Positions 22,130 through 32,661 of a stretch of 64,000 nucleotides of DNA are shown piece by piece. The position numbers and the translations under genes are program-made. The first letter of the stretch is position 1. Each line of letters starts with the position of its first letter. Under the pieces are notes generated by a model. That model saw only the letters and a program-made list of their open reading frames with translations, did no database searches and was not told where the DNA came from. Source of the stretch: Scilla litardierei (Eukaryota > Streptophyta > Magnoliopsida > Asparagales > Asparagaceae); assembly GCA_030789695.1 (NCBI GenBank), contig CM061141.1, positions 327,965,938 through 328,029,937 on the forward strand, read 5' to 3'.

Positions 22130-22349
22130 ATTGTAAGGATCGCCTTACCCTTGCAATACTAACAACAATACACTAGAGGGGGGGTGAATAGTGTAATGGC
22201 AATAAATTGTCCAATTAAAATTAAACTTGCAAATGCGGAATAATAAATGCAAGAGGAAATAATTGACACAATCAATCCAAACGCAAACACAAGATTTTAC
22301 ACTGGTTCCCCAAACTTGGGTACGTCCAGCCACACCAATATTCACTATA

Positions 22350-22660
22350 TTCCCACAAAGAGAAGTGAATACAAATCCCACAAAGAGATACCTCACCAAG
22401 AGGATTTTGCCATACATAAGGACCCAACCAACCCTACACAGGGGTCAAACTCCCACCTAGAGAATTACTAACTCACACTCAGAGAATTGGGGTTAGCCCT
22501 ACACTGGGACACCAAACTCACACTAAGAGAGTTACTCCCACAAAGAGAGTTATTCCCACAAAAAGAATATCCTAATCCCACAAAGAGATAAACTCCCACA
22601 AAGAGAGAAGGACTAATTCCCACAAAGAGAATTAGTGTTACAAAGAAACACCAAGTAAAA
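22350..22660. repeat. CCCACAAAGAGA minisatellite in LTR H
   Basis: About ten irregularly spaced variants of CCCACAAAGAGAG / CACACTNAGAGAG, downstream of the LTR promoter in element sense. Confidence 0.7.
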
Positions 22661-22989
22661 TAAATACTCTTACCTATGTCTTGAGATGCTTACTCATAGA
22701 TGAATACAAGGCATGGAAGAGGATCTCCAAGTGTTGAGATATGCTTGAAAGCACTTGGATGATTTCCCTTGAGCTGGACTTCAATGCATGAAGAGGAATG
22801 AGAGCTCAAAGAGGGAAATGAGAGAGTTTGAGAGTGGCTTCAACAATCTCTAATGATTTGCAATAGCATCAAGAAGTTCCTATGAACTCAGACCTCTCAT
22901 ATATATAGGAACCCTATCTCAACCCTCAAAACCCAATAAAACAGCTAAAAACAAAAAGCTTTAACGGTTAGTTTCTGGGCAGAAACGTC

Positions 22990-23530
22990 ACTGACAGTCG
23001 ACTGATGAACAAATGACAGTCGACTGTTCAACGGCTAGAAAATATCTGACGACTATAATCTGAGCCACGACAGTCGACTGATGAAGTCAATACAGTCGAC
23101 TGTAAACAGGACATGTGCCTGTAAAACCTTCAGCAGGCGACTGCTGCAGGGGATGGAATAAACAGAGAGCTGCACTCTTTCTCCCAATATGCATACAGGA
23201 GACTGATGACATGAATACAGTTGACTGTAAAATAGACAGGCGACTGTAAACCCTTCCTCAGTCGACTGTTGCAGAAGATGGAGAAAAATAGAGAGAAGCA
23301 ATATATGCACTTACGCTACTCAGACGACTGTTGACCAATTCACAGGCGACTGTAAATATACAGGCGACTGTAAACTGAGCATCAGTCGACTGATACGAAA
23401 AGCTCAAGTAGATTCAAAAGAAATGTTGACTTGAGCTGTGCATCACAGTCGACTGTAGAAGGCTCGATAGGCGACTGGAAATCAATCACCTAGTCGACTG
23501 TGAATTCTTCAGCAGGCGATTGTAGGAGAA
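22990..23530. repeat. Palindromic GTCGACTG array in LTR H U3
   Basis: About 17 copies of CAGTCGACTG or one-base variants (AGGCGACTG, AGACGACTG), irregularly spaced by about 15-60 bp, upstream of the LTR TATA box. The core CAGTCGACTG is a perfect palindrome. Sirevirus LTRs are known for palindromic motif arrays in this region. Confidence 0.85.
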
Positions 23531-23966
23531 CCAGAGACTCCAAATGAGTCTTTGGTCAAGATGAGCCTATTGGATTGGATTCTATGATAATCCTAAGTCT
23601 CACTAAGATGGTTAAATGCATATGCATGTAAGATTAGACCATCTATCAAGGCATTACATTAACTTAGACTCAAATGAGAGAGAAAGCAATAAAGGAAATA
23701 TTACATGGATTACATTGCTTTTCTTAGAGTCTATGTATTCAATCTTGATGCCTTGATGCTCCCCATCATCTCCAAGCTTTGGCACCCCTTGAGTCCAAGC
23801 TTTGGCCCTTCTCCACTTGATGTCCATCCTTGCACCAAGTTTTTAGTCTCCAAAAATGATATCCTTGAAATGTAACTATGAGACTTAAACACGAGAGTCA
23901 TTAGCAACAACATAATGTTGTGATCATCATCAAAATAACATTGATATGAAACACCAATACTCAACA

Positions 23967-24212
23967 CACTCTTCTCCGTCAATGATAAAAAATACATTAT
24001 AAGACAAGAGAAAGGCTGGTGGAAGGCCCGTCTACCTCAAAAACCTGGAGGAGGAGGAGGTGGTGGTGGTGGAGGTGGTGATGGTGGGACAACAGTACGG
24101 ATGTCTCTAGGAGAGGGCACCAGAGTCTCCATCTTCTCTTGTATGTTTGACATTATGATCATTATAGTGTCGAAGTCACTACGCAAAAGTGAGATCGCCA
24201 GATTGGTGTTGG
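23967..24212. other. Unclassified junction DNA with GGA/GGT repeat
   Basis: About 245 bp between LTR H and the truncated LTR of element I. A GGAGGAGGAGGTGGTGGTGG tract lies at about 24048-24088; in minus sense it would encode a Pro-rich run. No family recognised. Confidence 0.4.
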
Positions 24213-25200
24213 ATAGTGGTTACAAAATCTGAATGGGTTCATATCTGAATGGTTATGCGGTTGAAGATATGTGCGATTGAAGATTCTATATATGAATGTT
24301 TTCAGATCTTGCATTATTGTTTAGATCTTCTCCAGATATTCGGTTGAATACAGGTATACATAAGATTTGCTGACAAAGGTGAATGAAAGTATCAATCCAC
24401 AACCGAGGTATGAAAGATCCTATTTATTGGCCATGTTGTATATTATGTTGAACGTTATTATACAACATTATGTACAACATGCTGTGTCAGAAGGCTGGAA
24501 TTGATTGGCGCACTTCAGCGGTTATCAAATGTGGATAACTTCAGATCTCATGTTATCTCTTTTAGGTATTCTGGTATATACTGTTGAAGATACATTTGGA
24601 AGTTGCAATCTCTTGGTTTTATTGTTGTATCGGTTAGAGAGATTCTTGCCCGCAATATTTTATTGATCGGATCATTGGAGATATGGGAAACTACTTGCTC
24701 GAAGTAGTTCCAGAAATTGTGGGCTGCCAATCTGTACGAGATCTGTCGAGCGAACTACCTTAACTACTCCGCGATTGAGGGGAAGCGGGGTAGATAGAGG
24801 TGCGTGCGGTTTTGCGGCAAAGTGACGGCTTTTACGAAAGTTTTTGAAGAACTCCTGGAGGAGGCCGACGGCTACGCACGTAGGATCAAGGGAGTTGATC
24901 TAGTCGGTTGTGCAAGGGGAGCTTGCGGGCAAGGGGAGCTTGCCGAGAATACTCTATGGGTTGGTAGAGACCACTCATCACGGTTTGTATTGAGGGGGAG
25001 GTTTTTCCTCCTAATAGAATCACGATAATTAGTGATTGTACTCATTGATTATTTTAGTGGAGTATTCTGATTTTCTGGGCGTGGCCCCGCAGATGTAGGT
25101 GTGCGCACCGAACTGCGTTACCAAGTCTTGAGTGTCTCTGATTGGTTCTTGTTTTTAATCTTTGTGTTTATTTGATTATTCCTACATACTGAAATTAACA
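24213..25200 (+). mobile_element. Element I 5' LTR, 5'-truncated
   Basis: It corresponds to the last ~990 bp of the 1555-bp family LTR; the first ~560 bp are missing (similarity to 32427 onward starts at ATAGTGGTTACAAAATC). It contains palindromic ATGTTG...CAACAT motifs at 24430-24485 and ends ...GAAATTAACA at 25200. Confidence 0.85.
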
Positions 25201-25202
25201 AT

Positions 25203-25215
25203 TGGTATCAGAGCC
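25203..25215 (+). other. PBS of element I
   Basis: TGGTATCAGAGCC, complementary to initiator tRNA-Met, two bases after the LTR end. Confidence 0.9.
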
Positions 25216-25276
25216 AGGTTACCCGTGTTCCTTTGTTATCAAAGCGGGTGTGATCTTGAATTTCAGTACTTGAATC

Positions 25277-26515
25277 ATGGCTACACGAGAAGGTGCCTCC
25301 GTTGTTCGTCCTCCGTTGCTCATTGGTACAAATTACACTTACTGGAAGTCTCGGATGCGTGTATTTATTAAGTCCATTGATGTGAAGGCATGGATCGCTG
25401 TCAGTGAAGGATGGACACCGCCAACCAAAATTGACGAAGATGGCGAAGAACACCTCAAGTCGGCAAGAGACTGGAGTCGGGTTGAAGAACATGCGGCCTT
25501 GTGCAATTCTAAAGTAATTAATGCTATTTTTTCTGCTGTCGACGAAGAGCAATTCAAATTAATCTCTACGTGTGAGTATGCAAAGGAAGCGTGGGATATA
25601 CTGCAGAATATTCATGAAGGAACCAGTACGGTAAGCGCATCTAAACTTCAAATGCTCGCATCTCAATTTGAAAATCTAAGGATGAATGATGATGAGACTG
25701 TGGCTGAGTTCAATGGGAGACTGCGTGATATATCTAATCAGGCATTTCAATTGGGGAAGAAGTACTCTCAAAAGAAGTTGGTTGAAAAAAACTTTGAGAT
25801 CCTTACCTGATAAGTTCTCTGCGAAGATTGCGGCCATTGAAGAAGTGAGGAACACATCCACCATGAGATTAGAAGAACTCATGGGATCTCTTCAGACCTA
25901 TGAAATGAATCTGAAGCCGAACCACAGGGATAAAGGTGTGGCTCTAAAGGTTGAAGTCAGTAAAACATCTAAGCCTGAAAATGACTCGGATATTGATGAT
26001 GACATTGATCTACTGACTAAGAATTTCAACAGAATGATGAGAAAGATAAGTAACAAGGGACAGAATTACAGATCTGCCAACAAGGAATCAAGACAGTATC
26101 TTCCTACTGCTGGAAAGGTAATCAGTCATCCCGCACATAAGTATGAGCCAAAGAGTAAGGGTAAAGGAATACAGTGCAGGGAGTGCGAAGGTTTCGATCA
26201 CATACAGGCCGAATGTGCTAATACCCTCAAGAAGAAAAAGGGGAAATCATTAGCTAGTACCTGGAGTGATGAAGATTCTGAAGGAAGTTTTGGAAATGAA
26301 GACAACACCAGCAACTATGTGGCTTTTCCGGCTATTCTTGATGATCAATCTGATGGGTACACCCCTAGCTGTGTTGGACTTAATGTTGCGACAGCTAGTA
26401 CAACATTGGAGAACAAAACTGCAAATGTCAGAAAGAATGTTACAACATTATGTACAACATCATGTACAACATCATGTACAACATCTACAACCGAATCAGA
26501 TTCTGAAGCTGACAG
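25277..26515 (+). pseudogene. gag: Element I gag, N-terminal part
   Basis: A Sirevirus/copia gag starting MATREGASVVRPPLLIGTNY (start box LIGTNYTYWKSRM). The capsid part includes EYAKEAWDILQNIHEGTSTV and VAEFNGRLRDISNQAF. A single frameshift in an A-run near 25787 moves the frame from 25277-25810 to 25686-26515, where RSLPDKFSAKIAAIEE continues the family sequence. A CCHC knuckle CRECEGFDHIQAEC follows at about 26175-26216. Near the end a TTLCTTSCTTSCTT stretch is encoded by repeated GTACAACATCAT. At 26516 a large LTR interrupts the gene. Confidence 0.82.
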
Positions 26516-27409
26516 TGTAACGACCCGTTTCCCGGGCCCGTTACTTTTTTTTGGTATTTGCGCAGGTCCTGCAGTTAACCAGTGAAAACAAAATAGCCAC
26601 GATGCAGAGATGTACAAAATACCCAAATAGTGTCCAATTATTACATCCATATTGTACAAAAATTGTCCAACATACGTACATGAAGGAAAGATAATACAAC
26701 CGGAAACAACTCTGAAAGCTGCAGATTCATGGTCAAATTCTGGCGCTATTAACTCTAGAGCATCTGCCTCGATATGTACGTCAGCTGCGGTGCCACAGAG
26801 ATGGAACTGTACGTAAGTCACAACAATTCTAGCAATAGAAATAAAGGAGTGCAAAAGTATGGAACAGATTATAGTAATCAAAAGATAGTTATACTGGTAC
26901 AAAAAAGTAGGGTAAGAACAAACATAAATATATGAGCAAAAGTAGAGTACTGGTGGCTGTACAGATGTGGTAAGTAAGGTGCATGTAATGCATAAAGTAA
27001 AGGTGACTGTGAGAGCAATAACTGTGGCATGGCATATAGTAGCAACAATATTTTAGCCAACAGACAATGTGATGACGATAGTTAGACATCCAAGTGGTTG
27101 TAGTAACACTTAAGAAAAGATGAGCGTCATTTGGCTATCTAATAGTGTAGGCAGGCCTAATAATAAGAAATCTAACTTAACTTCCAAATCAGCCAGGCAG
27201 TCAGGGCTTAAAGGCACATGTGACTTCAAAGACCGCAGGAACAAGTCCCTTGGTTGACCAACCCCCTTCCCATTCCTTTCTACACACTGATTCAGTCGTA
27301 AGTTAAGACCGCTTATTATTATACCGTTCTATCACGTTCGAGTAGTCTCGACTTAGTCGGTAGTCGTAACAGAATAATGATGTCGGGTCAGTAGTCGTGA
27401 CAAAACAAT

Positions 27410-27885
27410 GGTATCAATCAATGAGTGCAACATCAATCAAACTAGTGCATCAGCCTTGGCTCGAGTGTACGATATGCAACCAGAAGTGCACCCATCCCAC
27501 GAGCAACTCGTGGAATATCTACCTACCATTCCTGCAGGGTGATGGTACAGCTTACCAAATAAGGGTGGACTCGGTCACTCCCGCACACTTCGTAGCTCAA
27601 GACTACCCCGTATCCCGTGTATTATCATAGTCCAATGTTCATATCAGTGTTCGTATCAATATAGCCTCATGGGCCCTGGTATCAATCAAGCTAGTGCAAC
27701 AGTCTTAGCTTGAGTGTACGATATGCAACCAGAAGTGCACCCATCCCACGAAGCAACTCGTGGAATATCTACCTACCATCCCCTTCAGGGTGATGGTACA
27801 GCTTACCAAATAAGGGTGGACCCAGTCACTTCCACATACTTCGTAGCTGAAGACTACCCCATAACCCGTGTTGTATCACATTTCA
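27410..27885. repeat. Tandem duplication of about 250 bp in the 4.1-kb LTR
   Basis: Two copies at a 249-bp period (for example GAGTGTACGATATGCAACC at 27463 and 27712), differing by some substitutions. Directly after follows a (GTATCC)n-like hexamer tract at 27897-27942. Confidence 0.8.
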
Positions 27886-28073
27886 CATTTAAAACCGTAT
27901 CAGTATCCGTGTCCGTATCCATATCTGTATCCGTATTCGTATGGCCTCATAGGCCTATCATTTCGTACATCCAACAATATGTACAACAATACATCCAACA
28001 ATGAGTACAACAAATACATATATATGGTATTTACTTGCTGAAAAGTCAAGTCAGAAGCCTCAACAGAGAATAT

Positions 28074-28220
28074 CAGTCCTGAGCAATGCTTTAAAGTCCA
28101 ACAACTATGATATCTAATTCCATAAAAGTGCACTATCTCGATTTAGTCCTGAGCAATGCTTTGAAATCCAACAACTATGATATTTAATTTCATAAAAGTG
28201 CACTATCTCAATTTAGTCCT
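28074..28220. repeat. 70-bp tandem dimer in the 4.1-kb LTR
   Basis: AGTCCTGAGCAATGCTTT recurs at a 70-bp period (28075 and 28145), with the start of a third unit (TTTAGTCCTTTGG) at about 28213. Confidence 0.8.
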
Positions 28221-30609
28221 TTGGTCATTCCACTATTGATTAGTTCTATAGTTAATTAGGTCTCTAATCATTGGTTCAAGTCAATAGCTGTTCTGAGAAT
28301 ATTTATGAGGTCCTAAGTTTATACGAGTACACTATCTAAATTTCTAAAACTAGAATTAGAGTGACTTACCTTATTTGAGATCGTCGTGATAAGACGAGGT
28401 TGGGGCTAGAGCTTATAAAGATGCTGGTGCACAAGATTTGGTACCTGCAAACACCAGAAACCATTAGTTACAGGCTACCCTATTTTCCATCTATTTGATT
28501 TGGTCGTTTCGATTTTATAATCGATTGAAACGTTGTCAAAAAGTGTTCTAAATTTTTATATAGGCTAGATATGATGAACATAATTTTATCGTAGGAGAAA
28601 ATAATTTTCTAAAGCTTATAGTAATTTTTATAATTTTTAAAAGCTCAAAATAGATTTAAAAACTAATTTTTAATTAGTAACGTAATTATTCAACAATTTA
28701 TTCTGGATGCAATCTGTATCTGAAAGTTACAAATAAACTGTCAAAATGACCGTCTCGAAGAGTACTTTAACATATATTTTTATCACATATCAGTTTACGT
28801 GGAAATAACAAGTTACTGATTTTTGAATGAAAATAACATATTTAACTTTTAGGCTTAAAAATTAATTTTGGCAAAACTAAGCATCAGATTGAGATAAAAC
28901 TAGTGCCATTGGGTCCAGAATGTCATTTCTGATTTTCTGGAGCTAGTCTCATATTTTTCTGATGCTTATATTATTTATTATAAATTTTTGATCAATAAAA
29001 CCCATATTTTATAATTATCAAAATTCGTTAAAATACGTTTATACGTATAAAAATATGAAAATACGTTTATTAAATACGTTTATAAACCAAACCTCCGTCC
29101 GTTCCCTCTCTTTTCTCTCTTCGATGGTTGCATGGGGGCTTCGTGTGCTCCCAGCGGCGTTGGGCGCGGGAGGCGGAGGCGCTGGTGGCACAGGCGACGG
29201 CGAAGCTCGAAGGCGGCAGAGCAGGTGGTTGTGGTCGTGGGTGCTTCGTCATCGAAGAGCGAGGCTTCGGGATCTGGGTTTGGGTCGAGGACGACCGCAG
29301 GCTGACGGGCTGCAGAGCTTCGGAGCGGCGGGTCAGCGGCGTACGGCGTCGGCGATGGCGAGTGGCGTCGAAGGATGGAGGGTGCGACGGCGCTCGTCGG
29401 TGGTAGCAGCAGGCGATCTGTTCCCGTGGTGGGGTGAAACCGTGTTTACGGCGAGGGGCTGCTCGTGGGCGCTGTTGGGGCTATCGACGTCATCTGCAGC
29501 GGGGTCGAGCGTCGGAGCACGGTGGAGGGACGGCGAGCGGAGCTTGGCGGAGGCGCTAGGCGGTCGTCAGTGGGAGGAGCGGCGGATCTCTGTGTACAGG
29601 CGGTGGGAGCGAGCGTGAGCCGGCTTCGGGGGTGGCAGTTGTCGGAGCACGACGGCGGAGCTGCTCTTGGCGGAGACGGGGATGGGCGTTGAGGCGAGCA
29701 CGACAGCAGCGCTAGCGAGCTTGGAGAGTTGAGCGGCGGTGCATGCTCGGAGCTCGGAGCACGGGTTTGCTTCGGGGTGGAGCGGCCTGCGTGCGTGGGT
29801 GAGTCTGCCGCTTGGTGCGTGAGTTAAGGGTTTTGGGTTAGGTTAGCCTGATGGAAGAAGCGGTTAGGGTTATTTATAGATAATTAAACTATAATTAAGT
29901 AGTGTTTAGTCAAAAGTATTTAATACATTAGGTGTGTTATAAATGCAATTAGGTTTATGTCTTTGACTAAGCCTAGAAAACTTTTTAAAACGTGAAAACG
30001 TGTGTGGGGTTAAGGTAATTAGGGTTAAAGGTAATTAGTAGTTAAGTAAAAAGGTTAAAACGTAATTAATTAGTAGGTAATGTCAAAAATACAAAATTAC
30101 GATTTTGCCCTTACTAGTAAACGTGTCCGGAAAATTACGAAAACATACCCACGAGTTCGTATTGTCGCAAGAATCGTGAATACGAAGTCCGTTTCATGGT
30201 TTGAGCTACCGGAATACTAGTTTTAGGTCAAAACGTTTAGAAAGCGGGTTCGAGGGTTCTCTATTGATTTGACTTCAGAAAATTACGAAATTAATATGAG
30301 AAGCCATAAATGATCATAGAATGTTACTGCAAAATTTTGAAATCGTTTTGATGATATTTGTATAGAAAATAAATTCATTAAGCCAAAACGGTAATATTTG
30401 AAAATGAATTTTTATCAGATTATTTAGAGGTATTTGATGAAATCCGAATTTACTAAAATACTTCATAACTAATCTAATACTTCAAAATATTTTTATAAGA
30501 AATTTTTGAAATCGTAAAACTCCCTGACAAACCATTATAAAATAGTTTAAAAATTGAAAAATTTGTCAAATACGTAAATAGTTTGTCTTGATGAAAACAG
30601 GCCGTTACA

Positions 30610-31551
30610 GACAACGATGAGGAAGTTAGTGACAATGATCTCCGTACAGCATACCAGATGATGTTTGAGAAATGGATGCAAATTTGTAATATCAACAAAG
30701 TCCTAAAGGATGAGAATGATAGACTGAAGAAAGAGAAGGAGGAGGTCAAAACCGAATGTCTGAAAGCTGAGGGAAACTGTAGAGAATTGGAAAGAAACTT
30801 CAGAAATGTTCTTCTCAGGGCAGAGAAAGCTGAATGCACATTGAAGAAGTGGAATTCTGGAAAAGCAAAGCTGGATGATATCTTAAACATGGGTAAGATT
30901 TCTGGAGATCGCACCGGAGTGGGATACCATAGAGGAGCCTTCAATAATGTGTCTGCTAAAAGAAGAAGTCAAGTTACCAAAGAACTTGAAAGAATGGGTC
31001 AGCACAAAGGGCATGATCAGAAGAAGAAGCAGACTAGATGCGTAAAAGGTGGTCGTCCTGCATGTGCTTACTGCAAGTTCATAGGCCATACTGAGAGAAA
31101 CTGCTTCAGTCGCATGCGACATTGGTCAGAAGGAAGAAATGTTAGACACCCTGATATGAATATGAAGAAGCAATGGGTCAGAAAGACTGAATTATATAGC
31201 AAGAACACTACAGCTTCAGAGAAAGCACTTCATGTTGTGACTAATGTTGTAACATTAGATACAACACAGAACAATGTTGCTGCAGATGTTATGACACCAG
31301 ACTCGACATCTCCCCTCGACAATCACTGTGAGCAACCTGCGCCAAAGTCTCATGAATCTTCCTCCAGAATTATCAGAGTGCTATCTCGCTGCTCTGCTCA
31401 CTGCTCTTCCTCCACCGGTGCCATTGGATCTTCACATGCACCCTCTGTCAACACCGCTGATGTTTTCAATTCTCCAACTACTTTTCGGCCCCTCAGAACT
31501 CGACTTCTACCCTGGACATCATTTCATTCGTCACTCTATTGTCAGATGTGA
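30610..31551 (+). pseudogene. gag: Element I gag, C-terminal part
   Basis: It continues gag in the frame expected after excision of the 4.1-kb LTR. An acidic start (DNDEEVSDND) leads into a Lys/Glu-rich predicted coiled coil (about 30700-30870, KVLKDENDRLKKEKEEVK). Then come KLDDILNMGKISGDRTGVGY, a Sirevirus-like block, and a second zinc knuckle CAYCKFIGHTERNC at about 31063-31104. The tail is Ser/Thr/Pro-rich and stops at 31549-31551. No pol follows; PPT-like tracts start 130 bp downstream. A gag with two knuckles and a coiled coil but no enzymes suggests a structural-protein-only, parasitic element. Confidence 0.78.
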
Positions 31552-31680
31552 GGTATAGTGTTCTTTCTCTTATTCCGTTGTGCCTGAGATTTTATTTGCT
31601 ATTAAGAGAGACAGAGGAGCCTATGGATGTGCCTCGGTTGAGTTTTTTTGAATTTTCTTTTGGAGTTGTGAGGCTAGCTG

Positions 31681-31861
31681 AAAGGGGGAGAATGTGGTGT
31701 CTTTTCTAAATAATTTGGCTGTATTTTTTGAGGTGATCACTGCTTGGGTTGTTCTAGTAAGGGGGAGAATGTGTTTTGGATTATTGTGGCTCAAAGGGGG
31801 AGAATGTGTGCTTGGTTGACGCTTGCTTTGGTTTGTGCCACATAATGCCAAAGGGGGAGAT
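31681..31861 (+). other. Cluster of four polypurine tracts upstream of the I 3' LTR
   Basis: AAAGGGGGAG-type tracts stand at 31681, 31759, 31793 and 31850; the last abuts the 3' LTR start (31862). The first three are followed by AATGTG. Repeated PPTs before the 3' LTR are described for Sireviruses, supporting that assignment. Confidence 0.85.
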
Positions 31862-32658
31862 TGTTAGGGTTGAATTTCTGCTGATATTTGTTGGCATAGT
31901 GGCACTATATCTGGAGAGCTTAGTTTGTGGAATCTAGATTGTTTTTGAGCAGTTTGAGCAAAATGTTGAACATTATGTTGCAACATTATGTTCAACATTC
32001 GGAATCTGGAATAATTGTTCGTATACAGAAACACTGCTTTGGTCTACAAATCTGTCGTGGTGATCTCAGATCTGATTTGTAGCCTAGAATATCGGAGGTT
32101 CCTGATTTGATTGATTCCAGATATTGGTGAGATTATTATACTCCTTCTTACCCGAATTAGTTCCTTAATTGATAGAGGTTTGTTGAGAATATTTGGGAAT
32201 CTGGTTAGTTCCTAAATTGATGGGAGGAAATATTTGCTGAGATTTATTGGTTTTATTTACCAGAAATAGATCCTTATTCTATGGGCAAAATATCCACATG
32301 AGATTTGTTTTAATCATTTTACCCGAAATAGATTCGGTGGTTCCTTGAATATGAGATTTCTTAACCGAAGTGATCCTAGAAATTTTGGCGGATATTCTGC
32401 ATTAAAGAGGAAGTTATTTACCCATAAATAGTGGTTACAAAATCTGAATGGGTTCATATCTGAATGGTTGTGCGGTTGAAGATATGTGCGGTTGAAGATT
32501 CTATATATGAATGTTTTCAGATCTTGCATTATTGTTTAGATCTTCTCCAGATATTCGGTTGAATGCAGGTATGCATAAGATTTGTTGACAAAGGTGAATG
32601 AAAGTATCAATCCACAACCGAGGTATGAAAGATCCTATTTATTGGCCATGTTGTACAT
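31862..32658 (+). mobile_element. Element I 3' LTR, 3'-truncated
   Basis: The first ~797 bp of the LTR (TGTTAGGGTTGAATTTC...), containing ATGTTGCAACAT-type palindromes at about 31966-31999. It stops in GGCCATGTTGTACAT and joins the inverted LTR at 32662. Confidence 0.85.
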
Positions 32659-32661
32659 AAT

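Larger units (their letters stand above)
22132..23966 (-). mobile_element. 5' LTR of Sirevirus-like element H
   Basis: An 1835-bp LTR; in element sense it starts TGTTGAGTATTGGTG and ends ...GATCCTTACA next to the PBS. The TTTTGATGATGA string shortly after the start is shared with the E and L LTRs and is typical of Sirevirus-type LTRs. A TATATATA box lies at about 22899-22906 (minus). U3 holds the GTCGACTG array (22990-23530). The R/U5 side (about 22350-22660) holds repeats of CCCACAAAGAGAG. The internal region and 3' LTR were lost. Confidence 0.8.
26516..30609 (-). mobile_element. Candidate 4.1-kb solo LTR inserted in element I gag
   Basis: It begins TGTAACGACCCG and ends GGCCGTTACA; the ends are inverted repeats (TGTAACG). 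It is flanked by GACAG (26511-26515) and GACAA (30610-30614), a TSD with one mismatch. Removing it restores the gag frame exactly across the junction. No gag/pol domain is found inside. A minus-strand TATA box TCTATAAATA lies at 29871-29880, followed in that sense by a GC-rich stretch (29850 to 29100), so sense is probably minus. The size and TGTAACG ends suit a long-LTR Ty3/gypsy group (for example Tat/Ogre-like), but the family is not established. ORFs inside, including one of 187 codons at 29055-29618, look fortuitous. Confidence 0.7.
24213..32658 (+). mobile_element. Element I: gag-only Sirevirus-like retrotransposon
   Basis: Plus orientation: truncated 5' LTR (24213-25200), PBS 25203, gag in two parts (25277-26515 and 30610-31551) split by a 4.1-kb LTR-like insertion, a cluster of PPT-like tracts (31681-31861), and a 3' LTR from 31862 cut at about 32658. 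No protease, integrase or reverse transcriptase is present, so it is non-autonomous. Multiple AAAGGGGGAGA tracts before the 3' LTR are a Sirevirus hallmark. A complete LTR of the same family stands inverted at 32662-34216; related LTRs are at 35649 and 38870. Confidence 0.8.

Noticed and set aside
22990..23530. Possible CRISPR-like or satellite array of GTCGACTG units
   Set aside because: Repeats are about 10 bp, irregularly spaced and inside an LTR of a plant retrotransposon; they do not fit a CRISPR array or a tandem satellite.
24804..25028. 74-codon ORF found both here and at 32834-33058
   Set aside because: Both copies lie in LTRs of the I family (opposite orientations); they are duplicated because the LTR is, with no sign of coding constraint.
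29055..29618. 187-codon Arg/Ala/Gly-rich ORF
   Set aside because: It lies in the GC-rich part of a non-coding LTR-like unit, is rich in Arg/Gly/Ala without motifs, and the opposite strand is probably the transcribed one.
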